Positions 1 through 7,614 of a stretch of DNA of 9,811 bases are shown in pieces. Below the pieces are notes generated by a model. That model searched no databases. It had not been told where the DNA came from and worked only from the letters and a program-made list of their open reading frames with translations. The translations under genes were made by a program, and so were the position numbers. Source of the DNA: an uncultured Bacilli bacterium. GTDB lineage: Bacteria; Bacillota_I; Bacilli_A; RF39; UBA660. The stretch lies in assembly GCA_947630585.1 (NCBI GenBank), contig CANRIE010000021.1:1-9811 (forward strand), written 5' to 3'. Each line of letters begins with the position of its first letter. Position 1 is the first letter of the stretch.

Positions 1-2
1 AA

Positions 3-851
3 TATTTTTTAGAAGAAGATTATAAATTAATACCATTAATTGTAACTACTATTATTATGATTATAATGGGATTTATTAATCCTTACAAGATAGAAGCTAT
101 AAAATACTTTTTTAATTCATATGGTATTGCTGCTATTAATAATAATATAATAGAAATGATGCCTATAAATATTCAAAAATATTTAATTATATATATTTAT
201 ATATTTTTAGTGTTGTTGTCCTATTATTTTAATAAAAAAAATAAAATAAATTTAAGATATTTACTATTAACACTTGGAACATTATATTTATTATTAGAAC
301 ATTATAAAGGGATAATATTTTTTAGTATAACTAGTATATTAGCATTTAGTTATAATTTAAAAGATTATTTTCAAAGTGAAAAGAAAGAAGTAGTTAATAT
401 AAAATATATAAAACCTATTATAATTTCTTTAATAGTTATATTATTTTGTATTTTTACTATTAATATAAAAATTGATAATGAAAAAAATAGACCTTTATAT
501 AAATTAGGAATTTATTTAAATAAAAATTCTAGTAAAGATATAAAACTATATACTAATTATAATAATGGTAATTATTTTGAATATTTAGGATATAAAGTTT
601 ATATAGATTCTCGGGCTGAAGTGTTTTTAAAAGTTAATAATAAAAAAGAAAATATATTAAAAGAATATTTTGATTTAGAAAAAGGTAGAATTAATTGTCA
701 AAAGTTTTTAGATAAATATAAATTTGATTATTTAATAATTGATAGTAATGATTTATTATATGTAACAATTCGAGATACTAATTATGAATTAGTATATGAA
801 TATTATGATAATAAAGATATGATTAATTATCAAATATATAAAAGAAGGTGA
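3..851 (+). CDS. Multi-pass membrane protein, C-terminal part (glycosyltransferase-like), 5' end outside window
   Basis: The reading frame is open from base 3 at the left edge to TGA 849-851, so the gene begins upstream; the ATG at 57 is probably internal. What is seen is 282 residues with about four to five hydrophobic segments in the first 160 residues (for example LIPLIVTTIIMIIMGFI at the edge and YIKPIIISLIVILFCIFTI later), followed by a soluble C-terminal domain of about 110 residues. That domain opens with LYTNYNNGNYFEYLGYKVY then IDSRAEVF, which resembles the 'NGGYL...VFIDGR' motif near the C-terminus of some GT39/PMT-like membrane glycosyltransferases that use lipid-linked sugars. The family resemblance is from memory; donor and acceptor are unknown. 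Its stop lies 4 bases before the proposed racemase start, so the two are probably co-transcribed. Composition is extremely AT-rich, more so than nagA downstream. Confidence 0.75.
   Translation, partial: YFLEEDYKLIPLIVTTIIMIIMGFINPYKIEAIKYFFNSYGIAAINNNIIEMMPINIQKYLIIYIYIFLVLLSYYFNKKNKINLRYLLLTLGTLYLLLEHYKGIIFFSITSILAFSYNLKDYFQSEKKEVVNIKYIKPIIISLIVILFCIFTINIKIDNEKNRPLYKLGIYLNKNSSKDIKLYTNYNNGNYFEYLGYKVYIDSRAEVFLKVNNKKENILKEYFDLEKGRINCQKFLDKYKFDYLIIDSNDLLYVTIRDTNYELVYEYYDNKDMINYQIYKRR
842..850 (+). promoter_or_regulatory. Ribosome binding site that sets the ATT start of the racemase
   Basis: AAGAAGGTG (842-850) lies inside the last codons of the upstream gene and matches the GGAGGTGAT-type complement of the 16S 3' end over AAGGTG. 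The next in-frame initiator-like codon at proper distance is ATT at 856 (5 bases after the G at 850). The in-frame stop TGA at 820-822 and the lack of ATG, GTG or TTG in frame before 1087 leave few alternatives. Confidence 0.55.
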
Positions 852-855
852 GATT

Positions 856-1569
856 ATTAGAATTGGTATATTTGATTCTGGGATAGGTGGAGTTAATGTT
901 TTAAAGAGTATTTTAAAAAAATATCCTAATAATACTTATATTTATTATGGAGATACTTTAAATATTCCTTATGGAGAAAAAGATAAAGAAACTTTAATTA
1001 AACTAGGAACAAAGATAATTAAGTTTTTAGAAAGTAAAGGAGTTGATATAATTATTATTGCTTGTGGTACTATTAGTTCAAGTTGTATGTTTGAGTTAAA
1101 GAAAATTACTAAATTACCACTTTATGATATTATAACGCCTACTATTCACTATATTAATAACAAAAAGTATCAAAAGATAGGAGTATTTGGAACTTTAAGA
1201 ACAATTAATAGTCATATATTTAAAGATAAAATTAAAGGAGAAGTTAGGGAAATTACAACAAGTGAATTTGTTTCGATGGTTGAAAATAATAAAATAGATA
1301 GTAAGATTATTAAAAAGTATATAGAAAAAGTAAAAGATGTTGAAGTTTTAATTTTAGGATGTACTCATTATCCAAGTTTAACAAGTGAATTTAAGAAATA
1401 CTTAAATAATGTTAAAATAATAGATATGGGAGTTATTTTAAGTAATAGTTTAAAATTAGAAAATAATAGTAATTATAAACTTACAATGTATTTTACGAAA
1501 ATAAATGATAATTTAATAAAGAATATAAATAATATAATTGCATTAGATTATGAAATGGAGGAGGTATAA
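856..1569 (+). CDS. murI: Glutamate racemase with probable ATT start
   Basis: Interconverts L- and D-glutamate in the cytoplasm, supplying D-Glu for peptidoglycan. From ATT 856 the product is 237 residues, slightly short of the usual 255-270. It begins (M)RIGIFDSGIGG, the classic racemase N-terminus with the Asp-Ser pair at 7-8; YYGDTLNIPYG follows at 30-40; the first catalytic Cys is C70 and the second is C169 in LGCTHYP. The first in-frame ATG (1087, residue 78) falls after C70 and would delete half of the active site, so it is rejected as start. The first Cys motif reads ACGTISS rather than the common CNT, so the substrate-contacting Asn is Gly here; activity or specificity could differ. 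It follows the membrane protein by 4 bases and its TAA abuts the nagA ATG. ATT could be genuine weak initiation or a start-codon mutation. Confidence 0.85.
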   Translation: MRIGIFDSGIGGVNVLKSILKKYPNNTYIYYGDTLNIPYGEKDKETLIKLGTKIIKFLESKGVDIIIIACGTISSSCMFELKKITKLPLYDIITPTIHYINNKKYQKIGVFGTLRTINSHIFKDKIKGEVREITTSEFVSMVENNKIDSKIIKKYIEKVKDVEVLILGCTHYPSLTSEFKKYLNNVKIIDMGVILSNSLKLENNSNYKLTMYFTKINDNLIKNINNIIALDYEMEEV

Positions 1570-2703
1570 ATGAAAGCAATTATTAATGGTAAATTAATTT
1601 TAAAAGATAGAGTATTAGAAGGTAAAGCAATCCTTTATTCTAATAAGATTGAAGGAATATGCGATAGTGTTCCAGAAGAGATAGAAGTAATTGATGCTAA
1701 GGGGAACTATGTTTTACCAGGATTAATTGATATTCATATTCATGGATATTTAGGGAAAGACGTCTGTGATGCTAAAAAGGAAAGCATTGAAGTAATTGCA
1801 AATGGCATTATGAAAAATGGGGTTACAAGTTTTTTACCAACTACAATGACAATTGAAAAAACTAAGATTGAAAGTATTTTAGAGATTTGTAGGGATTTAA
1901 AAGAAGAAAGCAAAACTTGGGATGGGGCATGTGTTTTAGGAGTTCATGCGGAAGGTCCATTTATAAGTCCTAAGAAAAAAGGTGCTCAAGATGAAAAATA
2001 TATTTTAAAACCAGATAGTAAATTTGTTTTAAAATATAAAGATATTATTAAAATAATTACGATGGCACCAGAAGAAGATGAAGATTTTCATGAAATTGAG
2101 AAAATTAGAAAAGATAGTGATATTGTAATTTCTATGGGGCACACGGATGCTGATTATGAAACGGCTATTAAAAGTACGTATCATGGAGTTCGTCATGCAA
2201 CTCATACTTTTAACGCGATGAGCCCTTTAAATCAAAGAAATCCAGGAGTTGTTGGAGCAATTATGAACTCGGATGTTACTTGTGAATTAATTGTTGATAC
2301 ATTCCATATTCATCCGGCTTTATATGATTTAGTTTATAAATTAAAAGGTGATAAGTTATGCTTTATTACAGATTGCTTACCAGCTGGAGGATTGGGAGAT
2401 GGGGAGTACACTTTAGGAGGCGAGAAGTTTATTTCAAAAGGAATTGAATGTCGTCTTTTAGATGGAACGATTGCAGGATCAATCTTAAAACTTAATAAAG
2501 GAATTTATAATGTTTATAAGAATTCTAATATTCCTTTACATGAATGTGTTAAATGTGCAACTCTTAATCCTGCAAGAGCAATTCATGTTGATAACAAAAA
2601 AGGTTCTCTTGAAATTGGAAAAGATGCAGATATAATTATAGTAGATAAAGAGTTTAATGTTTTAAAAACGATTATAGGAGGTGTATTAAAATATGAAGCT
2701 TAA
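1570..2703 (+). CDS. nagA: N-acetylglucosamine-6-phosphate deacetylase
   Basis: Hydrolyses GlcNAc-6-P to GlcN-6-P and acetate in the cytoplasm, the committed step of amino-sugar use and cell-wall sugar recycling. The 377-residue length is normal for NagA, an amidohydrolase-superfamily TIM-barrel enzyme with flanking beta-sandwich. Visible motifs in order: GLIDIHIHG with H56/H58; VHAEGPF with metal-binding E128; GHTDADY with H191; HATHTFNAM with H209/H212; substrate-loop HIHP near 247; ITDCLPAGG with catalytic D268; IAGSILKL near 301-308; and the C-terminal NPAR...G.LEIGKDADI stretch typical of amidohydrolases. The SD (GGAGGAGG, about 1557-1564) is inside the end of murI and the ATG directly follows the murI TAA, so translation is probably coupled. 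The 3' end overlaps the ROK kinase. GC content looks visibly higher than in the two upstream genes, consistent with stronger expression or conservation. Confidence 0.96.
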   Translation: MKAIINGKLILKDRVLEGKAILYSNKIEGICDSVPEEIEVIDAKGNYVLPGLIDIHIHGYLGKDVCDAKKESIEVIANGIMKNGVTSFLPTTMTIEKTKIESILEICRDLKEESKTWDGACVLGVHAEGPFISPKKKGAQDEKYILKPDSKFVLKYKDIIKIITMAPEEDEDFHEIEKIRKDSDIVISMGHTDADYETAIKSTYHGVRHATHTFNAMSPLNQRNPGVVGAIMNSDVTCELIVDTFHIHPALYDLVYKLKGDKLCFITDCLPAGGLGDGEYTLGGEKFISKGIECRLLDGTIAGSILKLNKGIYNVYKNSNIPLHECVKCATLNPARAIHVDNKKGSLEIGKDADIIIVDKEFNVLKTIIGGVLKYEA

Positions 2704-4069
2704 AGTTGAATCTATTTTAGATAAGGAGTATATTCCTTTAATATTAAAATTAAAAGAAATGAAGGAAATGGCGAGTACCAAGGGAAAAGATATTGTTTTA
2801 GGAGTTGAAAGAAACGATTCTTATACGAAAACTTATAAATTAAGAATCTTAGAAACGGGAGTTGATGATAACTTTAATTATCAATTAGTATCAAGACTTG
2901 TTAAAACGCTTCTTTGGACTTATGGAGGATTTAAAATTATTATTTCTGGTGATAAAGAAATATATGAGAAAATAAAAGAAGATTATCAAATTGGGGGTAA
3001 AAGAGAATTTGATGTTAAATTTATGGAAAATGTTTATGATACTAAATTTAAAGTAGTTTACACATCTCTTGAAAATGCTCCCGAAGATTTGGAGTCATCA
3101 GTATCAATTGGCAGACATTTAGAGGGTGAGCGAATTGGTTTTGATGCTGGAGGAAGTGATCGGAAAGTATCAAGTGTTAAAAATGGTAAGGCAATCTATT
3201 CGGAAGAAGTTGTGTGGTCACCTAAATTAAATACGGATCCTAAATATCATTTTGAGGGTATTTATGAGGCTTTTAAAACGGCAGCTTCAAAACTTAGTCA
3301 TGTTGATGCAATTGGGGTTTCAACAGCTGGAGTAGTAATTGAAAATAAACTAATGTCATCTTCATTATTTATAAAAGTAAATCCTGATGATTTTAATAAA
3401 TATGGAAAAAGTGTTTATTTAGATGCAGCAAAGAAACTAAGTGAGGAACTAGGTTATTCTATTCCAATTGAGGTTGCCAATGACGGAGATGTAACTGCTC
3501 TTGCTGGAGCAATTAACTTAAATGTTAATTCGTTACTTGGAATTGCGATGGGAACAAGTGAAGCGGGAGGTTTCATTGATAAAAATGGTAACATTACAGG
3601 TTACTTAAATGAACTTGCCTTTGTACCTGTTGATTATAACCAGAAAGCTATGGTTGATGAATGGTCAGGAGATTATGGCTGTGGGGTTAAATATTTTTCA
3701 CAAGATGCGGTTATCAAACTTGCAAGACTTGCTAATATCTCGCTTCAAGATAGTTTAAGTCCAGCTGAAAAATTAAAAGTTGTTCAAGAATTAATGGAAC
3801 AAGATGATGAAAGAGCATTAAAAATATATAATAACATTGGTTGTTATTTAGGATATACAATTGCTTATTATAATGAATTTTATAATTTAGAACACGTTCT
3901 TTTAATGGGACGAGTAACTTCAGGTAAAGGTGGCGAGATAATAAAAGATGTAGCCATGAAAGTTTTAAAAGAAGAATTTAAAGATTTAAAAATAAAAATT
4001 CATATTCCTGATGAGAAAAGTAGACGAGTAGGCCAATCAGTTGCAGCAGCATCTCTTCCTAATTTATAG
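2693..4069 (+). CDS. ROK-family sugar kinase with N-terminal extension (probable amino-sugar kinase)
   Basis: A 458-residue protein whose residues about 147-458 form a ROK/actin-fold kinase: phosphate-1 loop IGFDAGGSDRKVSS (148-161), GVSTAGV (208-214), catalytic Asp in ANDGDVTAL (D264), phosphate-2 loop GIAMGTSEAGGF (283-294) and LLMGRVTSGKGG (403-414) for adenosine. The usual ROK zinc signature CxCGxxGCxE is degenerate: EWSGDYGCGVKYFS keeps one Cys. The first about 140 residues are not a recognisable helix-turn-helix and have no assigned role. I recall similar 460-residue ROK proteins in Clostridia, from memory. SD AGGAGGTG (2676-2683) lies inside nagA and the genes overlap by 11 bases, so the likely substrate is GlcNAc (giving GlcNAc-6-P for NagA); ManNAc or glucosamine are alternatives. 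No clear terminator follows the stop at 4067-4069. Confidence 0.85.
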   Translation: MKLKVESILDKEYIPLILKLKEMKEMASTKGKDIVLGVERNDSYTKTYKLRILETGVDDNFNYQLVSRLVKTLLWTYGGFKIIISGDKEIYEKIKEDYQIGGKREFDVKFMENVYDTKFKVVYTSLENAPEDLESSVSIGRHLEGERIGFDAGGSDRKVSSVKNGKAIYSEEVVWSPKLNTDPKYHFEGIYEAFKTAASKLSHVDAIGVSTAGVVIENKLMSSSLFIKVNPDDFNKYGKSVYLDAAKKLSEELGYSIPIEVANDGDVTALAGAINLNVNSLLGIAMGTSEAGGFIDKNGNITGYLNELAFVPVDYNQKAMVDEWSGDYGCGVKYFSQDAVIKLARLANISLQDSLSPAEKLKVVQELMEQDDERALKIYNNIGCYLGYTIAYYNEFYNLEHVLLMGRVTSGKGGEIIKDVAMKVLKEEFKDLKIKIHIPDEKSRRVGQSVAAASLPNL

Positions 4070-4109
4070 AATACTATGATACTATTTTGATATGTTTTTT
4101 CAAATTTAA

Positions 4110-4138
4110 TTTACATTTAATGGCATATATGATAAAAT
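4110..4138 (+). promoter_or_regulatory. Sigma-A type promoter with extended -10 for the ATPase-like gene
   Basis: TTTACA (4110-4115), a 17-base spacer and TAAAAT (4133-4138) with a TGA extended -10 at 4130-4132. It sits 25 bases before the chosen start, giving a short leader, and separates this gene from the nagA-ROK run. Confidence 0.7.
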
Positions 4139-4163
4139 ATTAATAGAAATGGAGATGGTATAC

Positions 4164-5819
4164 ATGGATAAAAGAAAATTAGCAATAGGTGAAAATGATT
4201 TTAAAACAATAATTGAAACGAATAGTTTATATATTGATAAAACTTTATTAATCAAAGATATAATAGATACTTCAGTTAAATGTTTATGTTTTGTAAGACC
4301 AAGAAGATTTTGTAAAAGTGTAAGTATGTCTATGCTTAATTATTATTTTAATATTGAATATAAAGATAATAAATTATTTGATGGTTTAAAAATAATGAAC
4401 CAAGGTGATATATACTTTGATGAAATGAATAAATATCCTGTTATATCAATTTCATTTAAAGAATTAAGGGCTAATACTTATCAAGAATTTATTGATAATT
4501 ATAAAGATTTAATGAACTCTTTGTATAATAAATATGATTATTTAGAAACAAGTGATAAGTTAGATGAAACTGATAAAGAATATTTTTTAAGAATTAAAAG
4601 AGAAGAAGAGGATACACTTTTGTCAAAAGCAATTGCTAAATTAATAAGTTATCTAAATAAGCATCATGAAAAAAAAGTAATAGTTTTATTAGATGAATAT
4701 GATGTTCCAATTATAAATGGTTATTTAAAAGGATATTATGATGATGTTATTGAATTTATAAAACAAGTATTTAGTTCAACATTTAAAGATAATCTTGATT
4801 TAAAAAAAGGTATTGTAACAGGTGTACTTAGAATTGCTATTGAAGAATTAGGAACAGGTGCTAATAACTTTAAAACATATAATATAACTGATAATATGTA
4901 TTCAAGTTACTTTGGTTTTACAGAAAGTGAAGTAGAAGATATATTAAAAGAATATGGTTTAAGTGATAAAATAAATGAGATTAAAGAATGGTATGACGGA
5001 TATTTATTTGGAAATACTACTATTTATAATCCAGTTAGTATATTAAATTATTTAGAAAGTCAAAAATTTGAATCTTATTGGGTAAATACAGGAGGAGTAG
5101 ATTTACTTAAAAAATTAATTTTTAATTTAAAAAAGAGTTCAACAATTCTTAATGAGTTTCATAAATTACTTGAAATTGGTTCAATTGAAAGAGTTGCTTT
5201 AAATTTACATATGAATTTAACAGATTTAGAAAATGATAGAAATACAATTTGGACTTTATTTATGTCGAATGGTTATTTAACTCCTTTGGAAGAAATAACA
5301 GATTTAGAAAATGTTACTTTAAAAATACCTAATTTAGAAGTAATAAAAAGTTTAGAAAAGATTGTTAATAGTTGGTTTAAAAATAATGTTTTAACTAAAT
5401 ATAATTTTATAGAATATCTAATTAATAATAAAATAGAAATGTTTAAAAGTGATTTTAAAAAATATATTTTAGAAACATTTAGTTATTATGATGTTCCAGG
5501 TAATGATGATGGTGAGAGATTTTATCATGCTTATGTTTTAGGATTACTTACAAGTGGAAGTGAATATTTTGAAATAAAAAGTAATCGTGAATCTGGTTAT
5601 GGAAGATATGATATTATGTTAAAACCGATTAACAATGATATTAAGTATGCTTATATAATTGAAATTAAATTAGCAAATAATAATAATTTTGATGAAGTAA
5701 TAGAAAAAGGGTTTAACCAGATTGATGAAAATAAATATGAAACTGAAATTAAAGAATATGATGTAACTAAAATGGTTATAGCTTTTTATGGAAAAAAAAT
5801 TAAAATTGAGACTAGATAA
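4164..5819 (+). CDS. AAA-ATPase-like / PD-(D/E)XK nuclease superfamily protein
   Basis: A 551-residue member of the common gut-bacterial family combining an N-terminal AAA-ATPase-like domain (Pfam AAA-ATPase_like, PF09820) with a C-terminal PD-(D/E)XK domain (PDDEXK_9). Start chosen at ATG 4164 because GGAGATGG (4151-4158) is correctly spaced upstream; ATGs at 4149 and 4155 would overlap that SD. In order: LAIGENDFKTII and YIDKTLLIKDI near the N-terminus, Walker A region VRPRRFCKS (44-52), Walker B VIVLLDEYD (172-180) with D177/E178, GVLRIA (220-225), EWYDGY..GN..IYNP (275-290), then ESGYGRYDIML (475-485) and IIEIK (498-502) supplying the nuclease-fold D483 and E500-x-K502. The Walker A Gly before Lys is Cys (C50). 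Biological role of the family is unknown. Monocistronic by context: own promoter upstream, hairpin downstream. Confidence 0.88.
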   Translation: MDKRKLAIGENDFKTIIETNSLYIDKTLLIKDIIDTSVKCLCFVRPRRFCKSVSMSMLNYYFNIEYKDNKLFDGLKIMNQGDIYFDEMNKYPVISISFKELRANTYQEFIDNYKDLMNSLYNKYDYLETSDKLDETDKEYFLRIKREEEDTLLSKAIAKLISYLNKHHEKKVIVLLDEYDVPIINGYLKGYYDDVIEFIKQVFSSTFKDNLDLKKGIVTGVLRIAIEELGTGANNFKTYNITDNMYSSYFGFTESEVEDILKEYGLSDKINEIKEWYDGYLFGNTTIYNPVSILNYLESQKFESYWVNTGGVDLLKKLIFNLKKSSTILNEFHKLLEIGSIERVALNLHMNLTDLENDRNTIWTLFMSNGYLTPLEEITDLENVTLKIPNLEVIKSLEKIVNSWFKNNVLTKYNFIEYLINNKIEMFKSDFKKYILETFSYYDVPGNDDGERFYHAYVLGLLTSGSEYFEIKSNRESGYGRYDIMLKPINNDIKYAYIIEIKLANNNNFDEVIEKGFNQIDENKYETEIKEYDVTKMVIAFYGKKIKIETR

Positions 5820-5820
5820 A

Positions 5821-5864
5821 AAAACGACATAAAGATAGCAATAAACTATACTTTATGTCGTTTT
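5821..5864 (+). terminator. Long stem hairpin, probable terminator of the ATPase-like gene (hairpin family member 1)
   Basis: AAAACGACATAAAG (5821-5834) pairs perfectly with CTTTATGTCGTTTT (5851-5864), 14 base pairs, and an inner ATAG/CTAT stem (5835-5838 with 5846-5849) extends it past one bulged A, leaving a 7-base loop. A-run 5' and T-rich 3' flanks suit termination, possibly in both directions. It begins one base after the stop codon. Its arms closely match the hairpin at 7772-7810. Confidence 0.75.
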
Positions 5865-5910
5865 AGTATTTTAGATAAGAAAAAATATATTAATTTAAGA
5901 AAATTTATTA

Positions 5911-5916
5911 TATAAT
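5911..5916 (+). promoter_or_regulatory. Candidate -10 box for the MBL-fold gene
   Basis: A perfect TATAAT lies 16 bases before the ATG at 5933, but no good -35 is seen at 16-18 bases upstream (TATTAA at 5888-5893 is poor). If used, the transcript would have a leader of only about 10 bases, just containing the SD. Chance occurrence is plausible in such AT-rich sequence. Confidence 0.4.
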
Positions 5917-5932
5917 TATCTTGGTGATAAAA

Positions 5933-6796
5933 ATGGAATTAATTAAATTAGGTAATAGTACTTATTATATTAAAAATGTTAATAATATAGGAGTTTATAA
6001 AGTTAATGATAGAGATTGCTATATAATAGATTCTGGTAACGATGCTGATTGTGGTAAAAAGATAATTAAATTATTAAACGAAAATAACTTAAATATAATT
6101 GGAATTATTTCAACACATTCTCATGCTGACCATATAGGAGGAAATAAAATTATAAGTAATCGTTGTAACGCAAAAATTTATGCTAAGGGAATAGAGAAGG
6201 CTATTGTTAATTATCCAATTATTGAACCTTTAATGTTATATGGAAGTAATCCTTTATTAGAACTTCAAAATAAGTTTTTAATGGCCCATCCTTCTAATTC
6301 TAAAGAATTAGAGGATATTAAAGGTTTAGAATATCTAAATTTAAAAGGACATTCTTTAGATATGATTGGTGTAAAAACACTTGATAACGTTTATTTTCTA
6401 GCTGATAGTTTAGCAAGCCATAATTCTATAAATAAATATCATATCTTTTATCTTTATGATTTAGAAGAGTATTTAAAAACACTAGAATACTTAAAAACTT
6501 TAAAAGGAACTTTTGTCTTATCTCATAGTGAGGTTACAAACGATATAACAAGTTTAATTAAAGAAAATGAAAATAAAATTCAAGAAATTATAAATATAAT
6601 TTTAAATATTTGTAAAATACCTTTAACATTTGAAGAAATACTAGCAAAAGTATTTACTCACTATAATTTAGTTTTAAATATTAATCAATATGTATTAGTT
6701 GGAAGCACTATTAAAGCTTATCTTAAATATTTAAAAGAAAATAATAAATTAAATTATGAATTTAAAGATAATAAAATGTTGTGGTATTTAATGTAA
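5933..6796 (+). CDS. MBL-fold metallo-hydrolase with C-terminal winged-helix-like region
   Basis: A 287-residue metallo-beta-lactamase-fold hydrolase. Start chosen at ATG 5933, preceded by GGTGAT (5923-5928), which matches the anti-SD; an upstream TTG at 5921 overlaps that site. Metal-binding motif THSHADHIGG gives H62, H64, D66 and H67; further ligands are H140 (LKGHSLDMIG), D158 (FLADSL) and H198 (VLSHSE), so the dinuclear site appears complete. After about residue 205 a helix-rich tail (PLTFEEILAKVF, then VGSTIKAYLKYLKENNKLNYEF) looks like a small winged-helix domain, as found in LACTB2-like and some thioesterase/RNase-like MBL proteins. Substrate is not predictable; a hydrolase for thioesters, glyoxalase-type substrates or nucleic acid are all possible. 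Cytoplasmic, with no signal peptide. The phosphoesterase follows 57 bases later but has its own promoter. Confidence 0.87.
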   Translation: MELIKLGNSTYYIKNVNNIGVYKVNDRDCYIIDSGNDADCGKKIIKLLNENNLNIIGIISTHSHADHIGGNKIISNRCNAKIYAKGIEKAIVNYPIIEPLMLYGSNPLLELQNKFLMAHPSNSKELEDIKGLEYLNLKGHSLDMIGVKTLDNVYFLADSLASHNSINKYHIFYLYDLEEYLKTLEYLKTLKGTFVLSHSEVTNDITSLIKENENKIQEIINIILNICKIPLTFEEILAKVFTHYNLVLNINQYVLVGSTIKAYLKYLKENNKLNYEFKDNKMLWYLM

Positions 6797-6802
6797 AACT
6801 AC

Positions 6803-6831
6803 TTGAATTAATTCTTGAATTCGATTACAAT
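6803..6831 (+). promoter_or_regulatory. Sigma-A type promoter for the phosphoesterase, overlapping a palindrome
   Basis: TTGAAT (6803-6808), 17-base spacer and TACAAT (6826-6831); start of transcription would be near 6838, followed by SD GAGGTGGT (6843-6850) and ATG 6854. The 10-base perfect palindrome GAATTAATTC (6805-6814) overlaps the -35 and CTTGAATT is repeated directly at 6802 and 6814, which could be an operator or chance in AT-rich DNA. Confidence 0.6.
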
Positions 6832-6853
6832 AATAAGCGTTTGAGGTGGTATT

Positions 6854-7573
6854 ATGCGAATTGCAGTTTTTTCAGATATACATGGTAATTTAGAAGCTTT
6901 AAAAGAAATATTAAAAGATATAAAAAATGAAAATATAGATGAAATTATTTGTTTAGGTGATGTTATAGGATTAGGACCTGATAGCAGGGAATGCTTAGAT
7001 ATAATAATTAATAGTAATATTAAATTTATTTTAGGCAATCATGAATTATATTATTTATTTGGTTCTGATATAGATTACAATGTTGATTTAGAAGAAAAAA
7101 AACATAATGAATATATAGCTAGTACAATGACTGATTATGAAAAGAAATATTTAGAAAAATGTCCTTTATTTATCGAATGTAAATATGGAAATAATAAATT
7201 TCGTTTTATGCATTTTCTAATTAAAGATAAAACTATGAAATATCCTTATCATAGTCTAAATCTCCTTACAACTTTAAAAGATTGTTTAGGAGATGTTGTT
7301 AAAAAAACTAATGCTGACTATATCTTTGTTGGTCATGAACATACTGGATTTGATTATGAATTTGATAATACTAAATTATATGGAGTAGGTAGTTCCGGAT
7401 GTATTAAAAATAATATAATTAGTTATACAATTATAGATTTTAAAACGGAGATAACAGTTTTAAGAAAAGTAATTACTTATGATCGAAATAAATTAAAGTT
7501 AGCATTTGAAGATAAAGATTACCCTTTAAGAAATGAAATAGCATCTAAATTCTTTAATATTCAATTAGATTAA
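6854..7573 (+). CDS. Calcineurin-like metallophosphoesterase
   Basis: A 239-residue cytoplasmic phosphoesterase of the Metallophos_2 (YfcE-like) type. All metal-site motifs are visible: SDIHGN with D8 and H10, LGDVIGLGPD with D36, GNHE with N62/H63, FRFMHF with H120 and GHEHTGFD with H161 and H163. Length and N-terminus (MRIAVFSDIHGN) are typical, so the ATG at 6854, with SD GAGGTGGT close upstream, is secure. Members of the family hydrolyse phosphodiesters or phosphomonoesters; some are nucleotidases, cyclic-nucleotide diesterases or pyrophosphatases, and the sequence does not decide which. The upstream MBL gene is also a hydrolase but a link in function is only suggested by adjacency. An all-AT hairpin follows 19 bases after the stop. 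Confidence 0.9.
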   Translation: MRIAVFSDIHGNLEALKEILKDIKNENIDEIICLGDVIGLGPDSRECLDIIINSNIKFILGNHELYYLFGSDIDYNVDLEEKKHNEYIASTMTDYEKKYLEKCPLFIECKYGNNKFRFMHFLIKDKTMKYPYHSLNLLTTLKDCLGDVVKKTNADYIFVGHEHTGFDYEFDNTKLYGVGSSGCIKNNIISYTIIDFKTEITVLRKVITYDRNKLKLAFEDKDYPLRNEIASKFFNIQLD

Positions 7574-7591
7574 TGTAAATGTTTGTAAAAT

Positions 7592-7614
7592 TAGAAAAAA
7601 ATATTATTTTTCTA
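7592..7614 (+). terminator. Weak AT-only hairpin after the phosphoesterase
   Basis: TAGAAAAA (7592-7599) can pair with TTTTTCTA (7607-7614) around a short loop. It contains a single G-C pair and is not followed by a T-run on the plus strand, so it is at best a weak terminator. Confidence 0.3.

Noticed and set aside
1087..1569. Racemase starting at ATG 1087
   Set aside because: This would drop the Asp-Ser motif and the first catalytic Cys, which are encoded in frame just upstream with a good SD before 856.
4066..4105. Terminator after the ROK kinase
   Set aside because: ACTAT is repeated directly and a T-run follows (4095-4100), but no stable stem can be formed.
6808..7038. Minus-strand ORF opposite the phosphoesterase start
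   Set aside because: It lies over the promoter and conserved motifs of the real gene, and no SD or family motif was seen; it is a shadow.
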